Shown piece after piece: positions 50,415 through 58,876 of a stretch of 64,000 nt of DNA (the stretch's first letter is position 1; each line of letters begins with the position of its first letter). The notes below the pieces were generated by a model that was not told where the DNA came from, did no database searches, and was given only the letters and a program-made list of their open reading frames with translations. Source of the DNA: Sandaracinaceae bacterium (GTDB taxonomy: Bacteria; Myxococcota_A; Polyangia; Polyangiales; Sandaracinaceae); the NCBI GenBank assembly GCA_019637095.1, contig JAHBWG010000043.1:1-64000 (forward strand). The letters run 5' to 3'. Both the position numbers and the translations under genes were made by a program.

Positions 50415-52142
50415 GTGATCCTCTTCCTCGGCCGCGTCCTCGCGAACCTGTTCCGGCTCCTGACGGCGCCGTTCTACTTCGCCGCCAAGGTGGCCGCGCG
50501 CCCGCGCGCCCGGTGGGTGCACGTGCGGATGCGCCCGCGTGTCGTCGAGATCGCGCGGCCGGTGCCCGCGTTCGTCGAGTGGATCCCGCAGCTCGCCGAC
50601 TCGCTCCCGACCTCGCTGACGCTGATCCGCGAGCTGGTCGACGAGATCGTCGAGGACGAGCGCGTCCAGGGCGTCGTGTTCGACGTGCCCCCGCTCGCCG
50701 CCGGCTGGGCGACCTGCCGCTCCCTGCGCGAGCTGATCCTGCGCCTGCGCGCGGCGGACAAGAAGGTCGTCGTGTACCTCTCGCGCGGCGGCGGCAACCG
50801 CGAGCTCTACGTCGCCTCCGCGGCGGATCGCATCGTCGCGAGCCCGGTCAGCCAGCTCGCGCCGCTCGGGCTCGGCGCGTCGGTGACGTACTTCAGGCCG
50901 CTGCTCGAGAAGGCGGGCCTCGAGGTCGAGGTGCACCGCCGCGCCGAGTACAAGACCGCCGCCGAGCCGGCGACGCGCGACTCGATGAGCGCCGAGCAGC
51001 GCGAGCAGACCGAGGCGCTGCTCGCGACCCTCGATCGCGAGCTCCGCGCGGCGCTCGCGGCGCGGCCCGGGGCCGACGCGGCCAAGGTCGACGCGTTCTT
51101 CGACGCGGCCCTCGTCAGCGCGACGGACGCCGTCGCGCGCGGGCTCATCGACGGCGTCGGCTACGAGGACGAGCTCCCCACGTGGCTGTCGGACGACCGG
51201 AGCGTCACGCCCGTCGTGCGCGCGCCGCGCTACTACGCCTACCGCAAGATGCGGCTCTTCAGCCGGGTGTTGCCGCAGAAGTACGTGGCCGTGGTCCCGA
51301 TCCACGGGACGATCGCGGCGGGGCAGCCGGGCACGCGCGGGGGCCGTACGCTCTCGGGCACCATCGCGGCGCTCCGCGCGGCGCGGCGCAACCCGTTCGT
51401 CGCCGGCGTGGTCCTGCACGTGGACTCGCCCGGGGGCTCGGCGCTCGCGAGCGACCTCATCCACCGCGAGGTCGAGCGGCTCAAGGAGCTCAAGCCCGTC
51501 GTCGCCTGCTTCGGCGACGTCGCGGCGAGCGGCGGATACTACGTGGCCGCGTGTGCGGACGCGGTCGTCGCGCAGCCGGTCACCATCACCGGCTCGATCG
51601 GCGTCGTCTCGGCGCGCGTCGTGACGGCGCCGCTCCTCGAGAAGCTCGGCGTGAACGTCGAGTCGATCCGGCTCGCGCCCCACGCCGACATGCTGAGCCG
51701 GCCGGGCCGCCTCGACGAGGCCGAGGGCGCGATCCTCGACCGCGAGATCGACGCCTTCTACCGCGCGTTCCTCGGCGTCGTCGCGCGCGGGCGCGGGCGC
51801 CCGGCCGACGAGATCGAGGGGCTCGCGCGCGGCCGCGTGTGGTCGGGGGCCGACGCGAAGGAGCGCGGCCTCGTGGACCGGCTCGGCGGGCTCGACGCGG
51901 CGGTCGACGAGGTGCGCGCGCGCCTCGAGGGCAAGCTGAGCGCGAAGGCGCGCGAAGCGCTCCATCCGCGGGTGATCCGGGTGATGCGCCTGGAGCTGCC
52001 GCCGGCGGAGCCGCGCCCGGTCGAGGCCGCCGCCAAGGCGCTCCTGGGTCGCGTCCACCCGCGCGCGGCCGACCTGATCGAGCTCGCGAGCGCGGGTGAG
52101 CGCGCGCTCTGCTACGCGCTCGACGTCCCGGACATCCGCTGA
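50415..52142 (+). CDS. sppA: Signal peptide peptidase SppA, 67-kDa type
   Basis: A 575-residue membrane serine protease with two tandem SppA domains (about 50-290 and 300-520) and an N-terminal membrane helix (LLTAPFYFAA). The catalytic lysine is Lys180 (RAEYKTAAEP) and the serine is Ser372 (DVAASGGYYVA), so the Ser/Lys dyad spans both halves as in E. coli SppA. It degrades leftover signal peptides in the inner membrane. The start is GTG 50415; hairpin element E lies upstream. Divergent from the P-ATPase gene. Confidence 0.93.
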   Translation: MILFLGRVLANLFRLLTAPFYFAAKVAARPRARWVHVRMRPRVVEIARPVPAFVEWIPQLADSLPTSLTLIRELVDEIVEDERVQGVVFDVPPLAAGWATCRSLRELILRLRAADKKVVVYLSRGGGNRELYVASAADRIVASPVSQLAPLGLGASVTYFRPLLEKAGLEVEVHRRAEYKTAAEPATRDSMSAEQREQTEALLATLDRELRAALAARPGADAAKVDAFFDAALVSATDAVARGLIDGVGYEDELPTWLSDDRSVTPVVRAPRYYAYRKMRLFSRVLPQKYVAVVPIHGTIAAGQPGTRGGRTLSGTIAALRAARRNPFVAGVVLHVDSPGGSALASDLIHREVERLKELKPVVACFGDVAASGGYYVAACADAVVAQPVTITGSIGVVSARVVTAPLLEKLGVNVESIRLAPHADMLSRPGRLDEAEGAILDREIDAFYRAFLGVVARGRGRPADEIEGLARGRVWSGADAKERGLVDRLGGLDAAVDEVRARLEGKLSAKAREALHPRVIRVMRLELPPAEPRPVEAAAKALLGRVHPRAADLIELASAGERALCYALDVPDIR

Positions 52143-52229
52143 GGCGCGCGGCAGATCCGGCCTCGCGCTGGCTCGTCCAACCCTCTCGCGCGCCGTGACT
52201 CGCCGTTGCAGGCGATTCGCGCCGCGGGC

Positions 52230-52235
52230 TATGGT
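52230..52235 (+). promoter_or_regulatory. Putative -10 box (TATGGT)
   Basis: TATGGT ends 10 bases before an ATG at 52246 that is in frame with the lipoprotein gene. It could support that longer start, but the added residues (MREDGEI) are acidic and unusual for a signal peptide. Confidence 0.35.
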
Positions 52236-52266
52236 TCGCCGCGCCATGCGCGAGGACGGAGAAATC

Positions 52267-52836
52267 ATGACCAAGCACTTCGTGACGCTTCTCGGCCTGA
52301 TCGCGGCGCTCGCCGTCGGCGGCTGCGGGGGCGGGGGCGGGGCGAACATCCCCGAGGGGCCGATGCCGCAAGGCGGCTCGTTCACCGGCGTGTGGCACTC
52401 GCCGCAGTACGGCCGGATGGAGATGACGCAGACCGGCGGCCAGGTCGTCGGGACCTACGAGAAGGACGAGCGACGCGGTCGCATCCAGGGCACGGTCCAC
52501 GGCAACGTCATGCGCTTCGAGTGGAGCGAGAGCCGCGAGATGGTCGTCGGTCGTCCGGTGACGACGCGCGGCCGCGGCTACTTCCGCTACCAGATCGACG
52601 CGGCGGGCGATCACGTCATCCAGGGCGAGTGGGGCGTCGACGACAACTCGTCGGGCGGCGGCGTCTGGGAGGCGGTGCGCGATCGGCGCGCGCGCCCGGG
52701 GCAGGCCACGACGGCGACGAGCGGCGGCGACGAGAGCGTGACGGAGTTCGACCGGCCCGACGACGGCGCCTCCACCCCGAGCCGCGCGCCTGCGCGCGGC
52801 GGGTCGGGCTCCGGCCTCGATCTCGACGGGCTGTGA
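52267..52836 (+). CDS. Lipoprotein of unknown function
   Basis: A 189-residue predicted lipoprotein (lipobox VGGC, Cys20). The mature N-terminal part (about 35-135) is a compact beta-rich unit (FTGVWHSPQYGRMEMTQTGGQVVGTYEKDERRGRIQGTV), the rest is a polar, Gly/Ser/Asp-rich tail ending LDLDGL. The WHSPQYG...GxVxGTY pattern is the sort seen in small barrel domains of bacterial envelope proteins, but I cannot name it. Preceded by a weak Shine-Dalgarno (GGAGA). Confidence 0.65.
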   Translation: MTKHFVTLLGLIAALAVGGCGGGGGANIPEGPMPQGGSFTGVWHSPQYGRMEMTQTGGQVVGTYEKDERRGRIQGTVHGNVMRFEWSESREMVVGRPVTTRGRGYFRYQIDAAGDHVIQGEWGVDDNSSGGGVWEAVRDRRARPGQATTATSGGDESVTEFDRPDDGASTPSRAPARGGSGSGLDLDGL

Positions 52837-52843
52837 GTTGGCT

Positions 52844-53064
52844 GGAGGGGTCGTTCCAACGTTCCAACCCCCCCCATCGGCCAATGGCCCTCGCGACGCG
52901 ATGGCCTGGCCTCGAGTGGCGTCGGCGGTCGCGTGCGCGCCCTCCTCGTCTCCTCCTCTCTCCGTCTCCCGTGAACGAAGAGGGAGGCGACGAGACGCGG
53001 AGACGAGGAGCAGGCGCCTGCGGCGAAGGGACGCCTCGACCGACCGACGCGCGTCTCACGCGCG
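52844..53064. repeat. Diverged hairpin repeat with long inverted repeat, copy C
   Basis: This 264-base gap between convergent genes begins with GGAGGGGTCGTTCCAAC (52844-52860). Further on are a 12-base inverted repeat CTCCTCGTCTCC / GGAGACGAGGAG (52942-52953 with 52999-53010), the perfect palindrome CAGGCGCCTG (53011-53020), and a 7-base-pair, 3-base-loop hairpin (53048-53064, CTC loop) placed after a CTCGACCGAC block as in copies A and B. No gene is supported. Confidence 0.55.
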
Positions 53065-53100
53065 CGCCGGGCTCGACCGCGTGGGCGCGAAGCCGATCGA

Positions 53101-54102
53101 TCAGCGGCGGGCGCGGGCGCGGCTGGCGCGCCGGCTCTGGCGCGCGCGGGCGCGGCGGTCGCGCTGCGGACGGCGGGCGATCGCGCGGCGCGGGGACGGG
53201 CTCGCGGGGGTCGCGGCGGGCGCGTCCGTCGGCGCGGGGCCCTCGGCGGCGCTCGGATCGAGGCTCACCGGGTCGGGCTCCTCGGCCACGAGCGCAGGGA
53301 CGATCGGCGGAGGCGGCAGGGCGTAGGCGCGCGCCGCCGTCCCGGCCGCGGGCGCGGGCGGCCCCGCCTTCGGGAAGGTCTTGCGGTCGGTCTCGCCCGG
53401 CATCCCTACCGCGACGCCGAACAGGAAGATCGCGATCGCCGGCACGATCAGCGACCGCAGCGCGACGAGGCCGGCGATCCCCCAGAGCGGGCGCACGACG
53501 CGTTGCTCGCTCATCGACAGCAGCGCCTCGTCGGTGCGCTCGACGACGTCCTCGACGAGCGCCTCGAGGGCGCGCGCCGCGCGGTGGGCGGCCGGCGGGA
53601 GCTGCGGGCCGGCCGGCGGGAGCTTCATGAGGCTCGCGTCGAACGAGTCCTGCTCGAGCCCCTCGACGAGCGTGTCGACCTCGTCCTCTTCGTCGGGGAC
53701 CGGCGGCACGTACTTGGGCGGGAGCTTGCCGAGCGGCAGGAGCGGGGGCGGCGCGCTCGGGATCTTGCGAGGCGCCCGCGCGTCCGTCGGGGGCGGAGCG
53801 GCGGAGCGCAGCGCCGACTCGCTCGAGGGCGGCGGGGGCGGCGCCGCGCGGAGCGTCGGCCGGCGCTCGCCGCCCGGCGGCGCGGGCGCCTCGAGCTTCA
53901 CCTTCGGCGCCGGCGGCGGCAGCACGCGCAGGAGCGGCCCGCGCGTCTCGCGCGGCAGCGGCGGCGGCGCCGGGAGCCGAGCCGGCGGGGCCTTCGCGGG
54001 CGCCTTCGGGACGGGGCCGGACTGCTCGGGCGCGCGGCGCCCGCGGGCGCCCGAGGGCAGCGGTGGAGGGGTCGTTCGACCGGAGTGAGCGGGAGTTCCC
54101 AC
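53101..54102 (-). CDS. Proline-rich protein with single transmembrane helix
   Basis: A 333-residue protein. The first 170 residues are Pro/Ala/Arg-rich and low complexity. Next are an acidic stretch (DEEDEVDTLVEGLEQ), a helical region (about 190-240), a hydrophobic segment that could span the membrane (about 237-260, SLIVPAIAIFLFGVAVG), and a basic, repetitive C-terminus. Start: GTG 54102, because further upstream the frame would overlap the TSP3/VWA gene on the other strand. The N-terminal codons overlap repeat element D, so the true start could lie downstream. It might be a small membrane scaffold; function unknown. Confidence 0.5.
   Translation of the reverse strand: MGTPAHSGRTTPPPLPSGARGRRAPEQSGPVPKAPAKAPPARLPAPPPLPRETRGPLLRVLPPPAPKVKLEAPAPPGGERRPTLRAAPPPPPSSESALRSAAPPPTDARAPRKIPSAPPPLLPLGKLPPKYVPPVPDEEDEVDTLVEGLEQDSFDASLMKLPPAGPQLPPAAHRAARALEALVEDVVERTDEALLSMSEQRVVRPLWGIAGLVALRSLIVPAIAIFLFGVAVGMPGETDRKTFPKAGPPAPAAGTAARAYALPPPPIVPALVAEEPDPVSLDPSAAEGPAPTDAPAATPASPSPRRAIARRPQRDRRARARQSRRASRARARR
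54065..54081 (+). repeat. GGAGGGG hairpin element, copy D
   Basis: GGAGGGGTCGTTCGACC, related to 6-22 and 52844-52860. GGTC pairs with GACC around GTTC. It lies inside the first codons proposed for the proline-rich gene. Confidence 0.45.
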
Positions 54103-54238
54103 GGTGTCGGGCCCGCACGATGCGCGGGTCGTGCCGCGGCCTCGAGTCAGCAGATCCTCGACGTCGACCGGCGCGCGGAGCGCTCCGTGCGCCGGAGGTG
54201 GGGACGCGCGTACCCTCGTCTGCACCGCGAACGTTCGG

Positions 54239-54244
54239 TAGGCT
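54239..54244 (+). promoter_or_regulatory. Putative -10 box (TAGGCT)
   Basis: TAGGCT ends 6 bases before GTG 54251; leaderless geometry. Confidence 0.4.
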
Positions 54245-54250
54245 GCTCTG

Positions 54251-56236
54251 GTGGCGACCCGCGCGCACCAGCTCTTCGCGCTCGCCGCGGCCCTCGCCGC
54301 CGCCGGCTGCGATGGCGGCGCTTCTCCGTTCGCGGACGGCGGCGTGGACCTCGCGAGCGTCGACTCCGACGAGGACACGATCAGCGACCAGGACGAGGGC
54401 CGCGCGAGCCGGCGCGACACCGACGGCGACGGAACGCCCGACTACCTCGACCTCGACGCGGACGGAGACGGCATCCCGGATCGCGACGAGGCGGGCGACG
54501 CCGACCTGCGCACGCCGCCCCGCGACGCGGACGGCGACGGGGACCCCGACTACGTCGACCTCGACGCGGACGGCAACGGCGTCCTCGATCGCAACGAGAC
54601 GCGCGGCGACGTCGACGGCGACGGCGTCCCCGACTACGCCGACCTCGACGACGACGACGACAGCATCCGCGACGCGCAGGAGCTCGATGGCGCCATCTCG
54701 CCGCCGCGCGACACCGACCGCGACGGCGTCCCCGACCACCAGGATCGCGACAGCGACGGCGACACGATCATGGACGGCCACGAGCGCGACGACGACACCG
54801 ACGACGACGGCGTGCCCGACGTGCGCGATCTCGACAGCGACGGAGACGGCCTGTCCGACGCTGACGAGGCCGGGGACGACGACGTCGAGACGCCGCCGAT
54901 CGACACCGACGGCGACGGGATCCGCGACTTCCGCGACTTCGACAGCGACGACGACGGCCTGCGCGATCGCGACGAGGCGATGCGGCACGGCACCTCGCCG
55001 ACCGACCCGGACACCGATCGCGACGGCGCCTCGGATCTCGTGGAGATCGTCGCCGGGACCGATCCCCTCGATCCGGAGGACAACCCGCGGGCGCGCGGCG
55101 ACTTCGTCTTCGAGGTCCCGCACCTCGAGCCGGCGACGCCATCGCAAGACGTCTTGCGGTTTCGCACCGACGTCGCGTTCGCCGACATCTACTTCCTGTT
55201 CGATCGTTCGGTGTCGATGGATCCCGTCACCGACGCCCTGCGCGGCGCGGTCGTCGGGCTGATGCGGGACCTGTCGTGCACCGACTCGGGGATCGGGTGC
55301 ATGCGCGACGGCGACTGCGCGAGCGCGGGCGAGGTGTGCAGCCCGTTCACGCGCACGTGCATCGAAGACCCCGCCACGCGCCGCTGCATCCTGAGCCCTT
55401 ACACCGGCATCGGCGCCTACCAGCGCACGTACGACAACCACGTCTCCCTGCAGCCGGACGCCGCGCTCACCGCCGCGGCGAGCTGGCCGATCGAGGGCGC
55501 GGTCGAGGAGCTCTACGCCGCGGTCATCGGGGTCGTCGACCCGCGCAACCCGCTCGCGAGCGCGGGCGGGTGCACCGGCCCGAACCCGGGCTTCATCGGC
55601 TGCGTCGACTACCGCACCACGGCGGTGCGGATGCTGATGGCGTTCACCGACGAGGACAGCGACGGCGTCGCGACCGTCGACGCCGCGGCCGCGGCGCTGC
55701 GCGCGGCCGGCGTGACGTTCGTCGGCGTCTGGAGCGGACACCCGGCGGGCTCCGAGCGCAGCGCGCTCGTGGATCTCGCCACCGCGTCGGGCTCGTTCGA
55801 TCGCGCCGGGCGTCCCCTCGTGTTCGATGGCGACGGCCCCGCGGTCGTGCCGGTCGTCGCCGCCGCGATCGAGGAGATCGTCCAGGGCGTCCCCTTGCGC
55901 GTCACGATCACCGCGAACGACGCGCCCGGCGACGCGGGCGACGCGCTCGTGTTCATCGATCGGCTCGAGGCGCACACGAGCGGCCCCGACTGCTCCGCGA
56001 TCCCCACCGAGGACGCCGACGGCGACGGAGTCGCCGACGCGTTCCCGCGCGTGACGCCGGGCACGCGGGTGTGCTGGCGGGTGATCCCGCGGCCGAACAC
56101 GAGCGTCCCGCCCACCTCGTCGCCGCAGCTGTTCGAGGCGCGCCTCGTCGTCCTCGGCGACGGCTCCACGCTCGACGCCCGCCGCGTGTTCTTCCTCGTC
56201 CCGCCGCGGATCACCGGGCCCGAAGGGCCCGACTGA
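54251..56236 (+). CDS. Thrombospondin-type-3 / von Willebrand A lipoprotein
   Basis: A 661-residue predicted lipoprotein (lipobox AAGC, Cys20). Residues 35-285 are about 10 TSP3-type calcium repeats (DTDGDGTPDYLDLDADGDG and kin), giving a long acidic stalk. Residues 310-540 form a VWA domain: MIDAS start DRSVS in LFDRSVSMDP, with an inserted cysteine-rich stretch (SCTDSGIGCMRDGDC). A C-terminal beta segment ends at 661. Such proteins are usually calcium-dependent adhesion or surface-binding modules. Start: GTG at 54251 after a TAGGCT box. It lies convergent with the Bat operon's last gene, 19 bases apart. Confidence 0.85.
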   Translation: MATRAHQLFALAAALAAAGCDGGASPFADGGVDLASVDSDEDTISDQDEGRASRRDTDGDGTPDYLDLDADGDGIPDRDEAGDADLRTPPRDADGDGDPDYVDLDADGNGVLDRNETRGDVDGDGVPDYADLDDDDDSIRDAQELDGAISPPRDTDRDGVPDHQDRDSDGDTIMDGHERDDDTDDDGVPDVRDLDSDGDGLSDADEAGDDDVETPPIDTDGDGIRDFRDFDSDDDGLRDRDEAMRHGTSPTDPDTDRDGASDLVEIVAGTDPLDPEDNPRARGDFVFEVPHLEPATPSQDVLRFRTDVAFADIYFLFDRSVSMDPVTDALRGAVVGLMRDLSCTDSGIGCMRDGDCASAGEVCSPFTRTCIEDPATRRCILSPYTGIGAYQRTYDNHVSLQPDAALTAAASWPIEGAVEELYAAVIGVVDPRNPLASAGGCTGPNPGFIGCVDYRTTAVRMLMAFTDEDSDGVATVDAAAAALRAAGVTFVGVWSGHPAGSERSALVDLATASGSFDRAGRPLVFDGDGPAVVPVVAAAIEEIVQGVPLRVTITANDAPGDAGDALVFIDRLEAHTSGPDCSAIPTEDADGDGVADAFPRVTPGTRVCWRVIPRPNTSVPPTSSPQLFEARLVVLGDGSTLDARRVFFLVPPRITGPEGPD

Positions 56237-56255
56237 TCTCCCCGCGCGCCGCGAG

Positions 56256-57032
56256 TCAGGGGCGCACGAGCCCGACGTGCTCGCTCGCGACCCAGCCCTC
56301 GCCGAGGTCGGGCACGCGCACGCGCGCCCAGCTCCGCTCGCGATCGACGACCCACGCGCGCTGGCCCTCGCGCGCGTGATGCCGCACCTCGGCGTGCGCG
56401 TCGGGGCCCTCGCGGAGCGGCGTGCTCGGCTCGACCACCACGGCGGGCTCCCCGTCCTCGAGCACGCCGGCGCGGAGCGCCCAGCCGACGCCCGCGACGA
56501 GCGCGACGACCGCGAGCAGCGGCGCGGCGATGCCGAGCCCGAGCCGCACCGCCTCGCGCCGCGCGAAGAGCAACCCGAGGAGCACCGCGAACAGCAGCGT
56601 CTCGGTGACGAGGGTCACGACGGCGAGCGTGGTGCGGCCGACGCCGCCGAGGAGCGCCTCCGAGAGCGGCGGTGCGGTGTCGACCTCGCCCTCGCCGCTC
56701 GCCTCGGCGAGCCGGCGCCCGAGCGCGGTGCGCGCGGCGTCGAGGCCGCGGTGCGCGTCCGCGTCACCGGGACGCAGCCAGAGCGTGCGTTCGTAGAACT
56801 GCGCCGCCGCGCCGTAGCGCCCGCGGCGCGCCTCGGCGGTCGCGAGGTTGAAGGCGACGTCCGCGTCGACCACGCCCAGCTCGACGAGGCGGCGATAGCC
56901 CTCGGCGGCGCCCTCGTAGTCGCCGCGGAAGTACGCGGCGTTCGCGCGCTCGAAGATCTCTTCGAGCGAGTCGGCCGCCGCGGAGGCGGGGAGGGCGGCG
57001 AGCGCGAAGCACAAGACGGCGATCGACCTCAC
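56256..57032 (-). CDS. BatE-like TPR / SH3 protein
   Basis: A 258-residue protein with a signal peptide (cleavage about residue 20), two or three TPR repeats (about 25-100, AAYFRGDYEGAAEGYRRL), two transmembrane helices (about 125-175) and a C-terminal bacterial SH3 domain (about 195-255, TPLREGPDAHAEVRHHAREGQ). This TPR-TM-SH3 order is that of BatE. Its GTG start overlaps the BatD-like stop by 4 bases. It is the last gene of the Bat operon. Confidence 0.85.
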   Translation of the reverse strand: MRSIAVLCFALAALPASAAADSLEEIFERANAAYFRGDYEGAAEGYRRLVELGVVDADVAFNLATAEARRGRYGAAAQFYERTLWLRPGDADAHRGLDAARTALGRRLAEASGEGEVDTAPPLSEALLGGVGRTTLAVVTLVTETLLFAVLLGLLFARREAVRLGLGIAAPLLAVVALVAGVGWALRAGVLEDGEPAVVVEPSTPLREGPDAHAEVRHHAREGQRAWVVDRERSWARVRVPDLGEGWVASEHVGLVRP

Positions 57033-58876
57033 GGCGCGTCCTTTCGCGTCGGCTCGAAGCGGTCGAGCCCCTCGAGGAGGGCGCGCGCGCGCCCGAGGCA
57101 GCTCTCCATCTCGGCCGGCGAGACGCCGACCGCGCTGAAGCGCGCGAAGTCGCACCCCTCGAGCTCGTCGACGAGGCGGCCCGCGAGGTCTTCGTCCATG
57201 CCGCGCTCGGCGCAGAGCTCGCGCAGCTCCGGGTGCGTGAGGCTGCCGACGGGGCGCGCGAGCTTGGCCTCGAGCACGTCCTTGAGCGCCTTCTCGATCG
57301 CGGCGTAGAACGCGCGCGGCTCGCTCGCGGCGGCGTGACCCTTCGCGGCGGCGAGGCGCCGCTGCGCGGCCCGCTTCGCGCGCTTGGGTGCGGCGCGCGG
57401 ATCGACTCGCGCCGCGCGCTTGCGCGCATAGAGGACGAGGAGGCCGATCAGGAACGAGAGCGGCCCGAGCGCGAAGAGCGCGAGGAACCACGGCTCCGAG
57501 GTCCACGACACGTAGGTGCGTGACAACGCGCTGTGCGTATGCACGGGGCCGAACACGATCGGTGCGCCCGGCGCGATCGCGTTGGCGCGAGGGCTCGCCG
57601 GCTCCTCCTCGGGCGTCGCGGCGTTGCCGGCGGCCAGGAGCGTCAGCGCCGGCGCGCGCGCGACCGACCACGTCCCGGCTCGTGGATCGAACACCGGCAC
57701 CTCGAACGGCCCGATGGGGTAGGTGCCGGGGCGCTCGGGCACGACGAGCCAGCGGAAGGTGCGCGTTCCGCCGACCACGTCGTCCGGCGTCGCGAGCGCG
57801 TCCCGCACCTCGGGGGCGAGCACCTCGAGGCCGTCGCCCCGCGGGCCGGGGACGCGGAGCTGCTGGAGCGCGCCGCGGCCGCTCGCCGTCACGGTCAGCG
57901 TCACCGCGTCGCCCGTCGCGACCTGGGCCCGATCGAGCTCGGCCGCGAGCTCGAGCGCGCCGACGTGCGGCTCTCCGCGCGGGCGCCCCGCGTCGGGGAG
58001 CTCCCGCACGCGCACGGTGACGGGCTGCCCGGTGCGGGTCCACGTCCCATCGCCGCCGCCGCCACCGAAGATCCCGAAGATCCCGCCGCTCTGCTCGACC
58101 GCGATGGCGGGTGCGCCGATCGTCAGCTCGCCCGCGGAGAGCGGGAACGCCGCGAAGCGTCGCAGGAGGTAGACCTCGAAGCTGCGGCCTCCCATCGTCT
58201 GCTGCCGCGGCGCGAGCGAGCGGCTCGGAGGCAAGAGGTCTTGCACCCAGAAGCCGTCGGTCGTCGGCTCCTGCGTGATCTGCGGCGAGCCGCGGAGCGG
58301 GCGCGCGAGGTAGAGGTAGACGGTGACGGTGACCTGCTGGCCCACGTAGGGCTCGCCCTCGTCGACCCACGTGCGCAAGAAGCCGTCCGCGTCGAACTGC
58401 ATCCCGTCGACGCGCTGCGCGGGGGGCAGGTCGGTCGGGCGCGGGTCGGTCGGCGCCGGGTCACCGGGCGCGCCGCCGACGTCGATCGTCAACGGCTCGC
58501 TCTGGAAGCGGCGGCCGCCGAGCTCGACGTACGCCGGCGTCAGCGTCACGCGCCCCACCTGCCGCGCGCGGAGCGTCAGCACGTGCCGGATCGTCGACTG
58601 CACCTGCTGCGCGCCGCCGAAGCCGAAGCGCAGCGAGAAGGGCGTGGAGACCTGGCGCGAGATCACGTCGAACGCGGAGAGGTCCGGGAGCGCGAGGCCC
58701 GCGTTCGCCTCGCCGTTGATGCGCGCCTCGGCGGTGAGGCGCACGATGTCGCCCGCCTCCACGCGGGCGCGATCGACGCTCATCGTCACGGTCGCGCTCG
58801 GCGCCGGCTGCGCGTCGGCGTGCGACGCGAGCGCGGTCACGAGCGCGAGCGCGAGGACGACGAGCGTGCGCGTCAC
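57029..58876 (-). CDS. batD: BatD-like periplasmic protein with C-terminal membrane helix
   Basis: A 615-residue protein with a signal peptide (1-22) and two to three Ig-like beta domains (about 25-440). The BatD features are readable: VTMSVDRARVEAGDIVRLT at the N-terminus and LELAAELDRAQVATGDAVTLTVT in the middle. A transmembrane helix lies near 465-487 and a basic cytoplasmic tail with helices follows (about 495-615). The GTG start overlaps the upstream gene and the stop overlaps the next start. It matches the BatD protein of the Bacteroides aerotolerance operon, thought to help assemble envelope complexes together with the VWA proteins. Confidence 0.85.
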   Translation of the reverse strand: MTRTLVVLALALVTALASHADAQPAPSATVTMSVDRARVEAGDIVRLTAEARINGEANAGLALPDLSAFDVISRQVSTPFSLRFGFGGAQQVQSTIRHVLTLRARQVGRVTLTPAYVELGGRRFQSEPLTIDVGGAPGDPAPTDPRPTDLPPAQRVDGMQFDADGFLRTWVDEGEPYVGQQVTVTVYLYLARPLRGSPQITQEPTTDGFWVQDLLPPSRSLAPRQQTMGGRSFEVYLLRRFAAFPLSAGELTIGAPAIAVEQSGGIFGIFGGGGGDGTWTRTGQPVTVRVRELPDAGRPRGEPHVGALELAAELDRAQVATGDAVTLTVTASGRGALQQLRVPGPRGDGLEVLAPEVRDALATPDDVVGGTRTFRWLVVPERPGTYPIGPFEVPVFDPRAGTWSVARAPALTLLAAGNAATPEEEPASPRANAIAPGAPIVFGPVHTHSALSRTYVSWTSEPWFLALFALGPLSFLIGLLVLYARKRAARVDPRAAPKRAKRAAQRRLAAAKGHAAASEPRAFYAAIEKALKDVLEAKLARPVGSLTHPELRELCAERGMDEDLAGRLVDELEGCDFARFSAVGVSPAEMESCLGRARALLEGLDRFEPTRKDAP

